Origin: M55B112 sp040903745
GTDB taxonomy: Bacteria > Bacteroidota > Bacteroidia > Bacteroidales > GCA-2748055
Direction: 5' to 3'
DNA length: 60,073 nucleotides
Assembly: GCA_040903745.1 (NCBI GenBank)
Contig: JBBDUV010000011.1
Location: forward strand, 1 to 60,073
Below the pieces are notes generated by a model that saw only the letters and a program-made list of their open reading frames with translations, did not search any database and was not told the origin of the DNA. Of the stretch, positions 36,604 through 46,335 are shown one piece after another (position 1 is the first letter of the stretch; each line of letters starts with the position of its first letter). The translations under genes were made by a program, and so were the position numbers.

Positions 36604-38231
36604 CTAATCAATCCGTGTAACTTCAACAAAGAATGCGCCGCGGGCTGTGCCATCTTCCTCAATGAGCCATGTCTGCAGATCTGTATCGCCCGCCTGGAGT
36701 TCGCAATCGAACCGGACACCGGCAGCTCCGGGTGTAACCTCCATTCGCTCATCCACCTGGTTACCTATGCGCAATCTTGCCTCAGTCGCTGTCAGTGGAT
36801 AATTGGCAACCTCGGGTCTTTCACGAAGAACAAATTGATATTTACCCGGTTCCGCAACTTTTACTCGCCAGGGACCATTCTGGACTGGCCTGTTCAAAAT
36901 ATGCGGCTGGTTCCAAGGAGGGTGCTCATCAATCATCCAGTCATGGGCATTCAAAACAACGGGGTTTTCCTGCTTAGCGCCAATATACAAGGGTGTCGTT
37001 TCATCAAATCTCTGACTCAAATCTTCCCACAAGCTATCATATTCATCACTTAAACGGTTTGCAATATCAGGATGCGCTGCAATGAGGTTGTTTTCCTGAC
37101 CAGGATCTGTGCTGATATCATATAACTCTTTGTTGTCAACAAGCCTCCAGTTGTCTGTCATCACTGAGGTTTGCTTCCATTTAATCGGGTCGAGTACCCT
37201 TTGGTTATGAACAAACAGGGTTCGTTCCGGCCAATCATCTCCATTGCCTGTTAGCAGGGGCACAAGAGAGGTCCCATCAAATTTAATATTTGTGGGTTCA
37301 GGAATATTGCAGAGATCGAGCAGGGTTGGCATAATATCAATGTGTGCTGTGATCTGGTTGACGTCGCGACCGCCTACAATTCCGGCTGGTGGATAATAGG
37401 CAAAAGAGAAAACACGGTGTCCGCCTTCATAATGCGATGCTTTATTTCCCCTCATGCCGGCATTGAAACGTTCCGACCATTCGTCCTTCTGTTCTTCCGG
37501 ATATATCCGTTGACCCATACAGGAACCGTTGTCGCTCATAAAGAGAATAATTGTATTGTCAAGGAGGCCCCAGTGTCCAAGACGCTCCATCATTACACCA
37601 AGATTGTCATCGATAGTGGAGATCATCCCCCAGTATATCCGGAGCCGGTCGTTGGTATCAACGTCTTTATATATCTGTTTATATCGCTCCGGAACATGTT
37701 GCCTGGTTTGATGGGCAGCATTGGTTGACAGATATAGAAAAAATGGCTGTTCCATGCATCACCCGGCATTCCCGGACGTACATGAACGACATGTTCGAAA
37801 TGATCCTTTGCATCTGTTCTAACGTGCCATTTGCCGGTCATATAGGTATCATAACCGGCCTTTTTCATTAACTGTCCCCACATCTCCCCTCTTTCCACGA
37901 TTTCTTGCTGACTGTCTTCAACAGCATGGGCACGCCATATAAATTTTCCAGTATTCAGCATGGCACGGCTGGCCACACAAACTGCACCTCCCCAGGCACC
38001 CATGTTATAGGCGTGTGTGAAAGTTACCCCTGCTTGTGCCAGTTTATCCAGGTTTGGGGTTTTGATCTCATTGTTCCCCAGAGTGTGGATCGTTGAGTAA
38101 CACTGATCATCGGCAAAGATGAAAATGATATTGGGTTTCTTGTCTGAAATGCTTTTTGTCCCTTCGCTCCCACAACCATGAAAAAGGCCAAAAACCAAAG
38201 CAATAATTCCTGATGTTAAAATTCTGCTCAT
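36604..38231 (-). pseudogene. Broken, apparently hybrid sulfatase
   Basis: The N-terminal part (frame of 37623-38231) has a lipoprotein signal (LVFGLFHGCGSEG), FIFADDQCYSTI, CVASRAMLNTGKF and HVVHVRPGMPGD. The C-terminal part (36604-37755, other frame) begins MEQPFFLYLSTNAAHQTRQ and carries IYWGMISTIDDNLG, MSDNGS, NAGMRGNKASHYEGGHRV and a C-terminal ligand-binding-like module. The N half resembles the CVASR choline-sulfatase-like group and the C half a CSPTR arylsulfatase group, so this looks like two neighbouring sulfatase genes fused out of frame by a deletion. Subfamily assignment is from memory; the frameshift near 37750 is directly visible. Confidence 0.72.
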
Positions 38232-38479
38232 CTGTATAAATTTTAAATTTATTTACTTTTTATATATTCCTCTGATTACTTCCCCAATGATGATGAGGTT
38301 ATCTGTAAATCTTTTAATCATAAAAATATAATGATCGCTCAACTTTTGATTAATTTACCAGGTAAGTATTTAAACAAAGTATACGTTACAATTATACTCA
38401 AAATCGCGCAATTATTATTGTGATTCGAAGTTTTTATATCAAGAACATAATCGTATTTTTGTCTGTAATGCGTGTAGTT

Positions 38480-39373
38480 ATGACTATAAAAAAATTATTC
38501 GTTGTCCTATTTTTCCTCCTGTCATGCCCAGTTCTTCTGACTGCTCAGGATTCTGTCTATTATTACGATGTGAATAACAGAATACTGGCCTCATCTGAAG
38601 ATGCAAAAATCTCTAAAGAGGTCAAGCAGGTCAGCAGCTCCTGTCACCGGATAACAGTGCGGGAAAAAGCAGGTGATAGCTGGGTCCTGTTAAGAAGGGA
38701 ACGGATAAGAACAGTCGAAGATGGTATGCAGAAAGTATGGAGAAGAGAGAATACTTTCTTCCCAAGATCTTTCGAAAGATCAATAGAGGAAATCCACAAA
38801 GGCTTATACTATTTCGAAGAGAGAAAATCCGGTGAAGTGACACGCGAAGGCTTTAGCAAAACTTTAATCCCTCTGCATCTGGATGGAAAAGTCACCGAAT
38901 ACTATGCCAATGGTAAGATCAAGTCCGAATCTATCTACTCAGACAACGGGCTGATTTCAAATATGAATTATAATCCTGACGGCAGCGAATACATTCACAA
39001 TATTTTTTACTCTGTAAATCAACTTCCCAGCTACACGTTAGGAACAAAATTTTTTAAAGATTTTGTCATGGCAAGGATCAAGGAGTTTGAATTGCCGGTG
39101 CATGAAATCAGTGATCAGGTTGTTATAGGAGCAGTTATAATGGAGACAGGGGAACTGACCGGCATAAAGGTCCTGAAGGGGAAAGTCCCTTCAGTCAATG
39201 CATTACTTGCTGAAACCATGAAAAACCTGCCCGGAAAATGGGAGCCGGCAAGGTTAAATGGAGAGGTGGTACGGTATTTTATAGAGATCCCGTTTAACTT
39301 TAGCAATGATGTTTCCCAGCTTCAATTTCTGGAATTCTCTAAAGACGGACAGCAGTTGTTCTGGGGACTATAA
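38480..39373 (+). CDS. Secreted protein with TonB C-terminal-like domain
   Basis: 297 residues from ATG 38480; the signal peptide (KKLFVVLFFLLSCPVLLTAQ) decides this start over an upstream ATG at 38420. The middle has a MORN/antitoxin-like strand pair (GKVTEYYANGKIKSESIYSDNG). The C-terminal 90 residues (QVVIGAVIMETGELTGIKVL to YFIEIPFNF) resemble the TonB C-terminal domain, but the N-terminal membrane anchor and proline-rich linker of true TonB are absent. Likely periplasmic; the partner receptor is unknown. Confidence 0.8.
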   Translation: MTIKKLFVVLFFLLSCPVLLTAQDSVYYYDVNNRILASSEDAKISKEVKQVSSSCHRITVREKAGDSWVLLRRERIRTVEDGMQKVWRRENTFFPRSFERSIEEIHKGLYYFEERKSGEVTREGFSKTLIPLHLDGKVTEYYANGKIKSESIYSDNGLISNMNYNPDGSEYIHNIFYSVNQLPSYTLGTKFFKDFVMARIKEFELPVHEISDQVVIGAVIMETGELTGIKVLKGKVPSVNALLAETMKNLPGKWEPARLNGEVVRYFIEIPFNFSNDVSQLQFLEFSKDGQQLFWGL

Positions 39374-39445
39374 GTCGACTGACCCCGGTTGGATTGTTCG
39401 GCAAATACTGTATTAATGCCCACTCAACTAATTGTGATGTAGCAA

Positions 39446-41635
39446 TCAATCAATCCTCCTCACACCAGCCACCCCCTTCACCTTCTTAATTTTTCGGATA
39501 AGTGCCTCCAGATGCTGGGTATCCTTCACAAAGAGCGTAATGGTCCCCTCAAACATCCCATCTTTAGAATTAATAGCGATGGATCGCATGTTCACCTGCA
39601 GGTCCTTTGAGATCACATCGGAGATGTTACTAACGATTCCGATATCGTCCTGGCCGGTGATAAGAATAGAGACAGAAAAACGGGTGTCAGCATGGGTTTG
39701 TGTCCACCGTGCCTTCAGCACCCTGTAGCCATAACGAGTGAGCAGCTGATGTGCATTCGGACAGTTCATCCGGTGGATGGAAATCCCGGCCGTGCGCGTT
39801 ACAAACCCGAATACACTATCGCCATGTATCGGATTGCAGCACTTCGCCAGTTTGTAGTCTATATTGGCAATTTTTTCGTCAATGATAAGAATATCCTCTG
39901 CCGTTCCAATTGCATTTTTAAGCATTTTATCCACCTGCTCCTCTTCAATGGGGATCGCTTTGTGTTCCACCGCCTGCTTTTTATGCGTAAGCAGCTCCTT
40001 GATGGTCAGCAGATCGATCTTCTCGGTTGAAATATCGTAGTGCAGATCGATGGAATCCTTATATTTAAAATGCTGAATTACCTTTCGAACATTGCTGTCA
40101 TTGTATTCAATCTTCCAATTCCTAAACCTGCGGCGCAATATCTCTTTCCCGCGCTCCGCCTCCTTCAGCTTCTCCTCCTTCAGCGCCTGTTTAATCTTGG
40201 TTTTCGCCTTCGATGTAGTAACAAATTTGAGCCAGTCGACCTTGGCGCGCTGGTTCTTAGAGCAGATAATCTCTACCTTGTCACCATTGTGCAGCTTATG
40301 CCTGATCGGTAAATTCTTGCCATTGATCCTCGCCCCGCTACAGCTTGAGCCGATATCAGTATGAATGTCGTATGCAAAATCAAGTACGGTGGCCCCCTCA
40401 GGAAATTTTTTCAGGTCGCCATTGGGAGTAAAGACAAAAATCTCCTTGCTGAACTGACTCAGTTTCATGTCATCAATCAGGTTCGCTGTCTCCTCAGGAT
40501 CCCCGTGGTCCAGCGCCTCCCTCACCCTTCCGAGCCATTCATCAATTCCTGCCTGACCCTTTATACCTTTATATTTCCAATGCGCAGCCAACCCCTTTTC
40601 CGCGATCTCGTTCATCCGTGATGTCCTGATCTGCACCTCGACCCATTCTCCACCGGGCACAACGACCGTCGTATGCAATGACTCATACCCATTCGATTTG
40701 GGCACTGAGATCCAGTCACGCATACGATTAGGATTGGGCTGATAGATATCGGTTACAATGGAATAGGCCCTCCAGCAATCGCTCTTCTCCTTTTTCGGGC
40801 TGCTGTCGAGAATGATCCGAATGGCAAACTTGTCATATACCTCATCAAACTCCACATTTTGCTTCTGCATCTTTCTCCAGATCGACGAGATCGCCTTCGA
40901 GCGCCCTAATATTTCGTACTTCAGCTTTTCCCGTTCCAGCCGAACCTTTAACGGGGCAATAAACTCATCAATAAACTTCTCTCGCCGCTCCTTCGATGCT
41001 TTTAATCGCTTCGAAATATCCCTGTACACCTCCCTCTCCAGGATGCTCATCGCAATATCATCCATCTCCGACATCATCGTATACAACCCCAACCTATGGG
41101 CAAGCGGTGAGTAGATCGCTTTGGCCTCACAGGCTGCAGTGATGCCCTGCTTGCTTGCACTCCCACCTAATCGCCTCATCTGGTAAAGCCGTTCTGCTAT
41201 TTTTATCAAAATCACCCGAAAATCTGTTGAAAAAGAGAGGATCAGGTTGCTCATGTTCTCCGACTGCGTGCCGGAGGTATTGGTATCCAGTCCACTGATC
41301 TTTAAATACTCCCTCAAGATCAAAGCCGTTCTTTCCCCAAGAGATGCGTGTACCCGAAGCAGAAGATCTTCCCTCTTTTCTACCAGGGGAACGATCAAAG
41401 CAGTAGAAACACCCAGCGGATCCATGCCCAGCTCACGTATCATCATCTCAGCCAAATCACAGGCATAAAATCCTGTGTTTTCTGCAGCTTTAATATTGCC
41501 ATGCTCCAACTCCTCCACCAGAAAATCATGCGACCGCCTGATGGTTCCAAAACCTTTCGTGTCGTACTCTTCCCTGCACAATTTCAGGAATTCCTTGTAT
41601 CGCACGTTCAGATTATTCCTTTCCATATGAACCAA
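39446..41635 (-). CDS. RelA/SpoT-family (p)ppGpp synthetase with degenerate hydrolase domain
   Basis: 729 residues: HD-like (about 20-200), synthetase (about 240-360), TGS (EIFVFTPNGDLKKFPEGATV...), helical linker and C-terminal ACT (GIVSNISDVISKDLQVNMRS). The synthetase domain keeps NRMRDWISVPKSNGYESLHT and EVQIRTSRMNEIAEKGLAAHW. The hydrolase HD pair is gone: where homologues read ALLHDVVED this protein has ALIVPLVEKRED, and the LADRLHNMR motif is IAERLYQMR. It should therefore make but not degrade (p)ppGpp. The RMRD sequence resembles the RxKD motif of bifunctional enzymes rather than the EFDD of E. coli RelA. No second Rel gene is in the window. Confidence 0.92.
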   Translation of the reverse strand: MVHMERNNLNVRYKEFLKLCREEYDTKGFGTIRRSHDFLVEELEHGNIKAAENTGFYACDLAEMMIRELGMDPLGVSTALIVPLVEKREDLLLRVHASLGERTALILREYLKISGLDTNTSGTQSENMSNLILSFSTDFRVILIKIAERLYQMRRLGGSASKQGITAACEAKAIYSPLAHRLGLYTMMSEMDDIAMSILEREVYRDISKRLKASKERREKFIDEFIAPLKVRLEREKLKYEILGRSKAISSIWRKMQKQNVEFDEVYDKFAIRIILDSSPKKEKSDCWRAYSIVTDIYQPNPNRMRDWISVPKSNGYESLHTTVVVPGGEWVEVQIRTSRMNEIAEKGLAAHWKYKGIKGQAGIDEWLGRVREALDHGDPEETANLIDDMKLSQFSKEIFVFTPNGDLKKFPEGATVLDFAYDIHTDIGSSCSGARINGKNLPIRHKLHNGDKVEIICSKNQRAKVDWLKFVTTSKAKTKIKQALKEEKLKEAERGKEILRRRFRNWKIEYNDSNVRKVIQHFKYKDSIDLHYDISTEKIDLLTIKELLTHKKQAVEHKAIPIEEEQVDKMLKNAIGTAEDILIIDEKIANIDYKLAKCCNPIHGDSVFGFVTRTAGISIHRMNCPNAHQLLTRYGYRVLKARWTQTHADTRFSVSILITGQDDIGIVSNISDVISKDLQVNMRSIAINSKDGMFEGTITLFVKDTQHLEALIRKIKKVKGVAGVRRID

Positions 41636-42059
41636 TCAATAGAAGTGTCTGTATATATAGTGCGATGGCTTCATTACCGCAAAATCTTGACTCCTCGAAT
41701 ACCTTAGTATACTGTAGATTAAAATTTTTACGCGCCCCATTAAAATAAGGAGCAGGTATTGCTATCGAGCTATATAAACCAGCCACTGTACTTTATTGAA
41801 AAACTAAAAAATTGTACTTAAACACCGGGCTTATGAGCTCGGTTTTTATCAGGCACATAAAAATAATATGCGTTTTTATCGTTTTTCAAAGATAATAATT
41901 CCCTGTCAACTAAATTCCGTCAAACTACTTTTCGCCCGTTAAATGGCCGCCCCTGAATATTTATTGTTCATTGATCAACAGGCTCCCCAGGCAACAATTC
42001 AGAAAGCTGCTTTTCCCCTTCTCCATTTTTTATATATTTACCGGTCAAATTCAAAAATC
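41636..42059. other. Intergenic region with a terminator-like hairpin
   Basis: Between divergent relA-like and YfcC-type genes. ACCGGGCT (41824-41831) pairs with AGCTCGGT (41836-41843) with one G-U and a TTATG-type loop, followed by TTTT (41844-41847): a plus-strand terminator with no gene upstream, which hints at a small transcript in 41640-41820, but no consensus promoter was found. A minus-strand TATCTTTG -7 box lies at 41886-41893. No ORF of coding quality. Confidence 0.4.
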
Positions 42060-43667
42060 ATGACGAAGAAGATCAATGTCCCCCATACATTTGTTATTGT
42101 TTTTGGTTTTATCATTTCCGCAGCCATCCTCACCTGGATCGTTCCCGGCGGCGAATTCGAACGAAAAACCGTTACCATCAATGAACAGGCACGCGAAATC
42201 ATTGTCGATGGCTCCTTCCAGCTCACAGAAAGCAATCCCCAGACCTGGCAGGTCTTTTCCGCCCTGTTCGACGGCTTTGTCGACAAGGCTGATATCATCG
42301 TCTTCATCATCATTATCGGCGGCGCCTTCTGGATCATGAATGAAAGCAAAGCGATCGACGTCGGTATCCAGACATTCCTCCTGCAGGTAAGAAAGCTCGA
42401 CCAAATTAAGTTCTTCCGGTTCCTTGGGGTGGACAATATCGTAATAACTCTCATCATGCTTGTATTCAGTGTTTTCGGTGCCACCTTCGGCATGAGCGAA
42501 GAGACCATCGCCTTCACGATCATCTTTATCCCGCTGGCCATCTCCATGGGGTACGACTCCATTGTGGGGGTAAGCCTCTGCTTTGTTGCTGCCGGACTCG
42601 GGTTCGCCGGGGCACTGCTCAATCCCTTCACCATCGGTATTGCTCAGGGACTCTCCGGGTTGCCCCTCTTCTCCGGCATTGAGTACCGCTTCTTCTGCTG
42701 GATCGTCATCAATTTTATCGGCATCGCCTATATTCTCCGCTATGCTGCCCGCCTAAGGAAGTCGCCAAAAAGCTCCATTGTGTATGAAGAAGACGAATAC
42801 TGGCGGCAGCGCAAAACGGTCGACCTGAAGGAGATGAAATATTACACACCGCTCTCCGCATGGATCACCTACGGCATCCTTTCAGTGGCCATGATTCTAT
42901 TCTCGGCACTTAACCATAACATCACGCTCAACATCGGCAACAGCACATATTCTGGTTATTACATCCCTGTACTCACCCTCACCCTCATCTTCATCGTCAC
43001 CAGTTTTTTTGCACTCCGCAAATCGATCCACTTTTTCATTCTCAACCTCCTGGCTTTCACCATCATCTACCTGATCGTCGGTGTCATGGGCTTCAACTGG
43101 TACATCAAGGAGATCGCCACGCTCTTCCTGGTGCTCGGGCTTGCCAGCGGGATCGCCATGAACAGCAGTGCCAACGAAATTGTAAAGCAGTTCTCTGCCG
43201 GGATGAAGGACATCCTCACCGCTGCGTTCGTTGTCGGACTGGCAGGGGGCATCCTGGTGATCCTGGAAGATGGGAAGGTCATCGATTCGCTGCTGTATTA
43301 CATGTCGAAATCGATGCAGGAATTCGGCAAAATAGCGTCCGTTACGGTGATGTATATTATCCAAACCGGTATCAACATTGTGATCCCCAGTGGATCGGCC
43401 AAAGCGGCTCTTACCATGCCGATCATGTCACAATTCTCCGACCTCATCGGCATTTCCCGTCAGGCCACCGTCATGGCTTTCCAGTTTGGCGACGGCTTTA
43501 CCAATATGATCACACCCACATCAGCGGTGCTTATTGGCGTGCTGGGTATCGCACGTATTCCGTATGAAAAATGGGTGAAATGGATCCTTCCCTTTATGGC
43601 GATCCTGATTATTACCGGCTGGTTGCTGTTGCTGCCAACCGTATTAATGGAACTGTCAGGATTTTAA
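42060..43667 (+). CDS. YfcC-family membrane transporter
   Basis: 535 residues from ATG 42060 (MTKKINVPHTFVIVFGFIIS), preferred over a longer frame because it starts at the conserved family N-terminus. About 12 hydrophobic segments; the first periplasmic loop begins WIVPGGEFERK, as in YfcC/DcuC-like ion-transporter-superfamily proteins. FGATFGMSEETIAFTIIFIP and GLGFAGALLNPFTIGIAQ match the first repeat and NIVIPSGSAKAALTMPIMSQ the second. Members are assigned to dicarboxylate or amino-acid (arginine/ornithine-like) exchange; substrate not inferred here. The next gene is convergent. Confidence 0.88.
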   Translation: MTKKINVPHTFVIVFGFIISAAILTWIVPGGEFERKTVTINEQAREIIVDGSFQLTESNPQTWQVFSALFDGFVDKADIIVFIIIIGGAFWIMNESKAIDVGIQTFLLQVRKLDQIKFFRFLGVDNIVITLIMLVFSVFGATFGMSEETIAFTIIFIPLAISMGYDSIVGVSLCFVAAGLGFAGALLNPFTIGIAQGLSGLPLFSGIEYRFFCWIVINFIGIAYILRYAARLRKSPKSSIVYEEDEYWRQRKTVDLKEMKYYTPLSAWITYGILSVAMILFSALNHNITLNIGNSTYSGYYIPVLTLTLIFIVTSFFALRKSIHFFILNLLAFTIIYLIVGVMGFNWYIKEIATLFLVLGLASGIAMNSSANEIVKQFSAGMKDILTAAFVVGLAGGILVILEDGKVIDSLLYYMSKSMQEFGKIASVTVMYIIQTGINIVIPSGSAKAALTMPIMSQFSDLIGISRQATVMAFQFGDGFTNMITPTSAVLIGVLGIARIPYEKWVKWILPFMAILIITGWLLLLPTVLMELSGF

Positions 43668-43731
43668 ATAGTGTCCCCGATGAATTCCCGGGACGTCCCT
43701 TGATTCCGCAGCTGGTCATTCAGCCACTTTA

Positions 43732-44826
43732 CTACCTGAACGAAATACCCACACCCACAGTGTGCGTAGAGTAAAGTGTTCGCGTGAAATCGTAATGGAT
43801 GGTCAGCAGTGCCAGTTTAATCCTCACCCCCGCATTGAGTCGCAGATTCTTAAAGTTTTCAATCCGCATATCCCCTTCAGGAATAGGATCTTTTTCGATG
43901 ATATAGGTCGTTTTTCCGAAATCATCTCCCTCGGTGGTCACAATCGCATTAATCGGATAATGACCCAGCATGGCAAAATCGACCAGTGAGCTTGAATAAC
44001 CGATCCCCTCATATACCGTGATCACCGGAATCGATTGTGAAGCAATCAGATTCAACGTCCACCCGGAGATATCCATGTTCAGGAACTGGTCGTCCCAGTT
44101 TGGCGAATTTGGCACGGGTACTTCCGCAACCGGCTCCATATTCAACTGTGCCGCAGTGGTCACCTTGGTATAGCCCCCCTGTACAGCAATATTGAGAAAC
44201 TTCAGCTTATTGAGCACAGGTATCCATTGGGAAACAGAATGCCTTCCTCCAATACCAAACAGACCAATCCGGCCATATTCACCGATTCGCAGTTCCGGCA
44301 CATACCTGAGTGTCAGGTCCGTACCTTTGAACAGTCCAATCGTCGCCTGTGCCATCGGCAGCGGCAGAAAATCAAGTCCCACACCGTCCGGATGGGTCAC
44401 CCTGGCAAGTTCATAGTTCTCGGCCACATCGGTTACAGGATTGTACACCTCCTTTGAAAAAACCAGCTCCGGCCTCACATCCATACTACCTGCAGCGGTA
44501 GGTGCAATCGGGGTAGCCCCTTCAACACTGGCGTTCAGCCCTAAATTATCCAGATCATAGGTTAACGCACTGGTCGGTGCATAGGCAATACTAAAGGTGG
44601 CAGTTATATCAAACCCGCCAAGCTTATGGGGTTTCGCCGTATTATACCATCCCGAATTCAAATTGGCCCCCATGATGTTGGCATAGGGACGCAGATAGTT
44701 CTCCAGCAAAATCCGCGCATCACTCGTTTGTCCGTAAAGAAATTCGAGAGATGACAACTGTGCCTGAAGCGGTAGCGTTGAAACAAATAGTACCGACGCA
44801 ACGGCAAGAACTTTTATCTTTTTCAT
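43732..44826 (-). CDS. DUF6588-type putative outer-membrane beta-barrel protein
   Basis: 364 residues. Signal peptide KIKVLAVASVLFVSTLPLQAQ, then a mature protein beginning LSSLEFLYGQTSDARILLENYLRPYAN that looks like the DUF6588 family of Bacteroidota. Alternating hydrophobic strands (GLFKGTDLTLRYVPELRIG; KIALLTIHYDFTRTLYSTHT) and a terminal aromatic residue (VGVGISFR) suggest a barrel. No function is known. An ATG two codons upstream (44832) is possible. Confidence 0.8.
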   Translation of the reverse strand: MKKIKVLAVASVLFVSTLPLQAQLSSLEFLYGQTSDARILLENYLRPYANIMGANLNSGWYNTAKPHKLGGFDITATFSIAYAPTSALTYDLDNLGLNASVEGATPIAPTAAGSMDVRPELVFSKEVYNPVTDVAENYELARVTHPDGVGLDFLPLPMAQATIGLFKGTDLTLRYVPELRIGEYGRIGLFGIGGRHSVSQWIPVLNKLKFLNIAVQGGYTKVTTAAQLNMEPVAEVPVPNSPNWDDQFLNMDISGWTLNLIASQSIPVITVYEGIGYSSSLVDFAMLGHYPINAIVTTEGDDFGKTTYIIEKDPIPEGDMRIENFKNLRLNAGVRIKLALLTIHYDFTRTLYSTHTVGVGISFR

Positions 44827-45014
44827 ACACAAATTTTTTAGTTTATACTGACAACAGATCTAAACGTTTAAACAGGATTAAAAGTTTACTGGCCTTTACG
44901 GGGCGCCGATCTGTAATCGCATATCGTTATGCAAAAATAAGCATTTTATACGAAGTAACGCCTAATTCTTAACAACGCAACTACATAATATTTCCTGAAA
45001 CACGATAATTCAAC

Positions 45015-45022
45015 TAAATTTG
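45015..45022 (+). promoter_or_regulatory. -7 box (TAAATTTG) abutting the rarA start
   Basis: Exact TAnnTTTG match, with a TTTC at 44991-44994 at the right spacing (20 bp) for -33. The expected transcription start, 5-8 nt further on, falls at or next to the GTG at 45028, so the mRNA would be leaderless or nearly so. Confidence 0.55.
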
Positions 45023-45027
45023 CTCCT

Positions 45028-46335
45028 GTGGAACCTCTTTTTCAATTACCGAACCAGCCGCTGGCTGATCGCATGCGGCCAACGACGCTTGACGAATATA
45101 CCGGGCAGGAACACCTGGTGGGCAAGGGGGCAGTGATACGTGCCATGGTCGAGTCGGGCTCCATGAGCTCCTTTATTCTCTGGGGACCACCAGGGGTGGG
45201 AAAGACCACGCTGGCGAAGATCATCTCCCACCAGCTGAACAGGCCCTTCTACAGTCTCAGCGCCATCAACTCGGGTGTGAAAGATGTCCGCGAAACCATC
45301 GAAAAGGCCCGCAAGCAGCAGTTCTTCGACAAGCCCAACCCGGTACTGTTTATCGACGAGATCCACCGTTTCAGCAAGTCGCAGCAGGACAGCCTGCTGG
45401 GGGCCGTAGAGGCCGGAATCATTACGCTGATCGGCGCCACAACTGAAAACCCTTCGTTTGAGGTGATCTCTCCCCTGCTCTCCCGCTGTCAGGTCTACAT
45501 CCTGAACAGCCTCGAAAAGGAGCAGCTGATCGCCCTGCTCAACAAAGCAATTAAAGAGGACCCCTACCTCAAGAAGCTGGATATCAAGATCAATGAGGTT
45601 GAAGCGATCCTCCAGTACTCGGGCGGCGATGCCCGCAAACTCTACAACACCCTCGAGCTGGTGATCCGCTCCGAGCTGGCCGACAGGGTCACCCATATTG
45701 AGATTACAAACGACAAGGTGAAAGAGCGCCTTCAGGAGAACATCGCGATCTACGATAAGAACGGTGAGATGCATTACGACATTATCTCCGCCTTTATCAA
45801 ATCGATCCGTGGCGGCGATCCCGATGCGGCGGTGTACTGGCTGGCAAGAATGCTCGATGGTGGTGAGGAGATCAAATTTATAGCCCGGCGACTGGTGATC
45901 CTCGCCGCGGAAGATATCGGACTGGCCAATCCCAATGCGCTGCTGATGGCCAACAGCTGCTTCCAGTCGATCCATGTCATTGGCATGCCTGAAGCGCGGA
46001 TCATCCTCTCAGAAACGGCGATCTACCTGGCCACCTCACCCAAGAGCAACTCGGCCTATGCAGCGATCGACGAAGCGTTGGCCGAAGTGAAAAAAAGCGG
46101 TAATCTGCCTGTACCGTTACACCTGCGGAACGCGCCCACCAAGCTGATGAAGGAGATCGGGTACGGCAAGGAGTATAAATATGCACACAGCTACGACGGA
46201 AATTTTGTGCCCGACCAGTTCCTTCCCGACGCCATGAAGGAGCGCCAGTTTTACCAACCCGGTAGCAACAGCAGGGAGAACGAGATCAAGAAGAACCTGA
46301 AAAACAATTGGAAAGAGAAAAAACGATATGACTAA
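45028..46335 (+). CDS. rarA: Replication-associated recombination protein A (RarA/MgsA AAA+ ATPase)
   Basis: 435 residues from a GTG start. The GTG is chosen because the preceding residues PLFQLPNQPLADRMRP are conserved in the family and would be lost with the ATG at 45073. Walker A is WGPPGVGKTTLAK, Walker B LFIDEIHRFSKSQQD, sensor 1 IGATTENPSFEV; the MgsA C-terminal tetramerisation region follows (AAEDIGLANPNALLMA; LHLRNAPTKLMKEIGYG). It acts at stalled forks with clamp loader and SSB. The stop overlaps kdsA by 8 nt. Confidence 0.95.
   Translation: MEPLFQLPNQPLADRMRPTTLDEYTGQEHLVGKGAVIRAMVESGSMSSFILWGPPGVGKTTLAKIISHQLNRPFYSLSAINSGVKDVRETIEKARKQQFFDKPNPVLFIDEIHRFSKSQQDSLLGAVEAGIITLIGATTENPSFEVISPLLSRCQVYILNSLEKEQLIALLNKAIKEDPYLKKLDIKINEVEAILQYSGGDARKLYNTLELVIRSELADRVTHIEITNDKVKERLQENIAIYDKNGEMHYDIISAFIKSIRGGDPDAAVYWLARMLDGGEEIKFIARRLVILAAEDIGLANPNALLMANSCFQSIHVIGMPEARIILSETAIYLATSPKSNSAYAAIDEALAEVKKSGNLPVPLHLRNAPTKLMKEIGYGKEYKYAHSYDGNFVPDQFLPDAMKERQFYQPGSNSRENEIKKNLKNNWKEKKRYD

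Noticed and set aside
45046..45975. 309-codon minus-strand ORF opposite rarA
   Set aside because: Shadow frame in a GC-rich coding region; RarA motifs on the plus strand are unambiguous.
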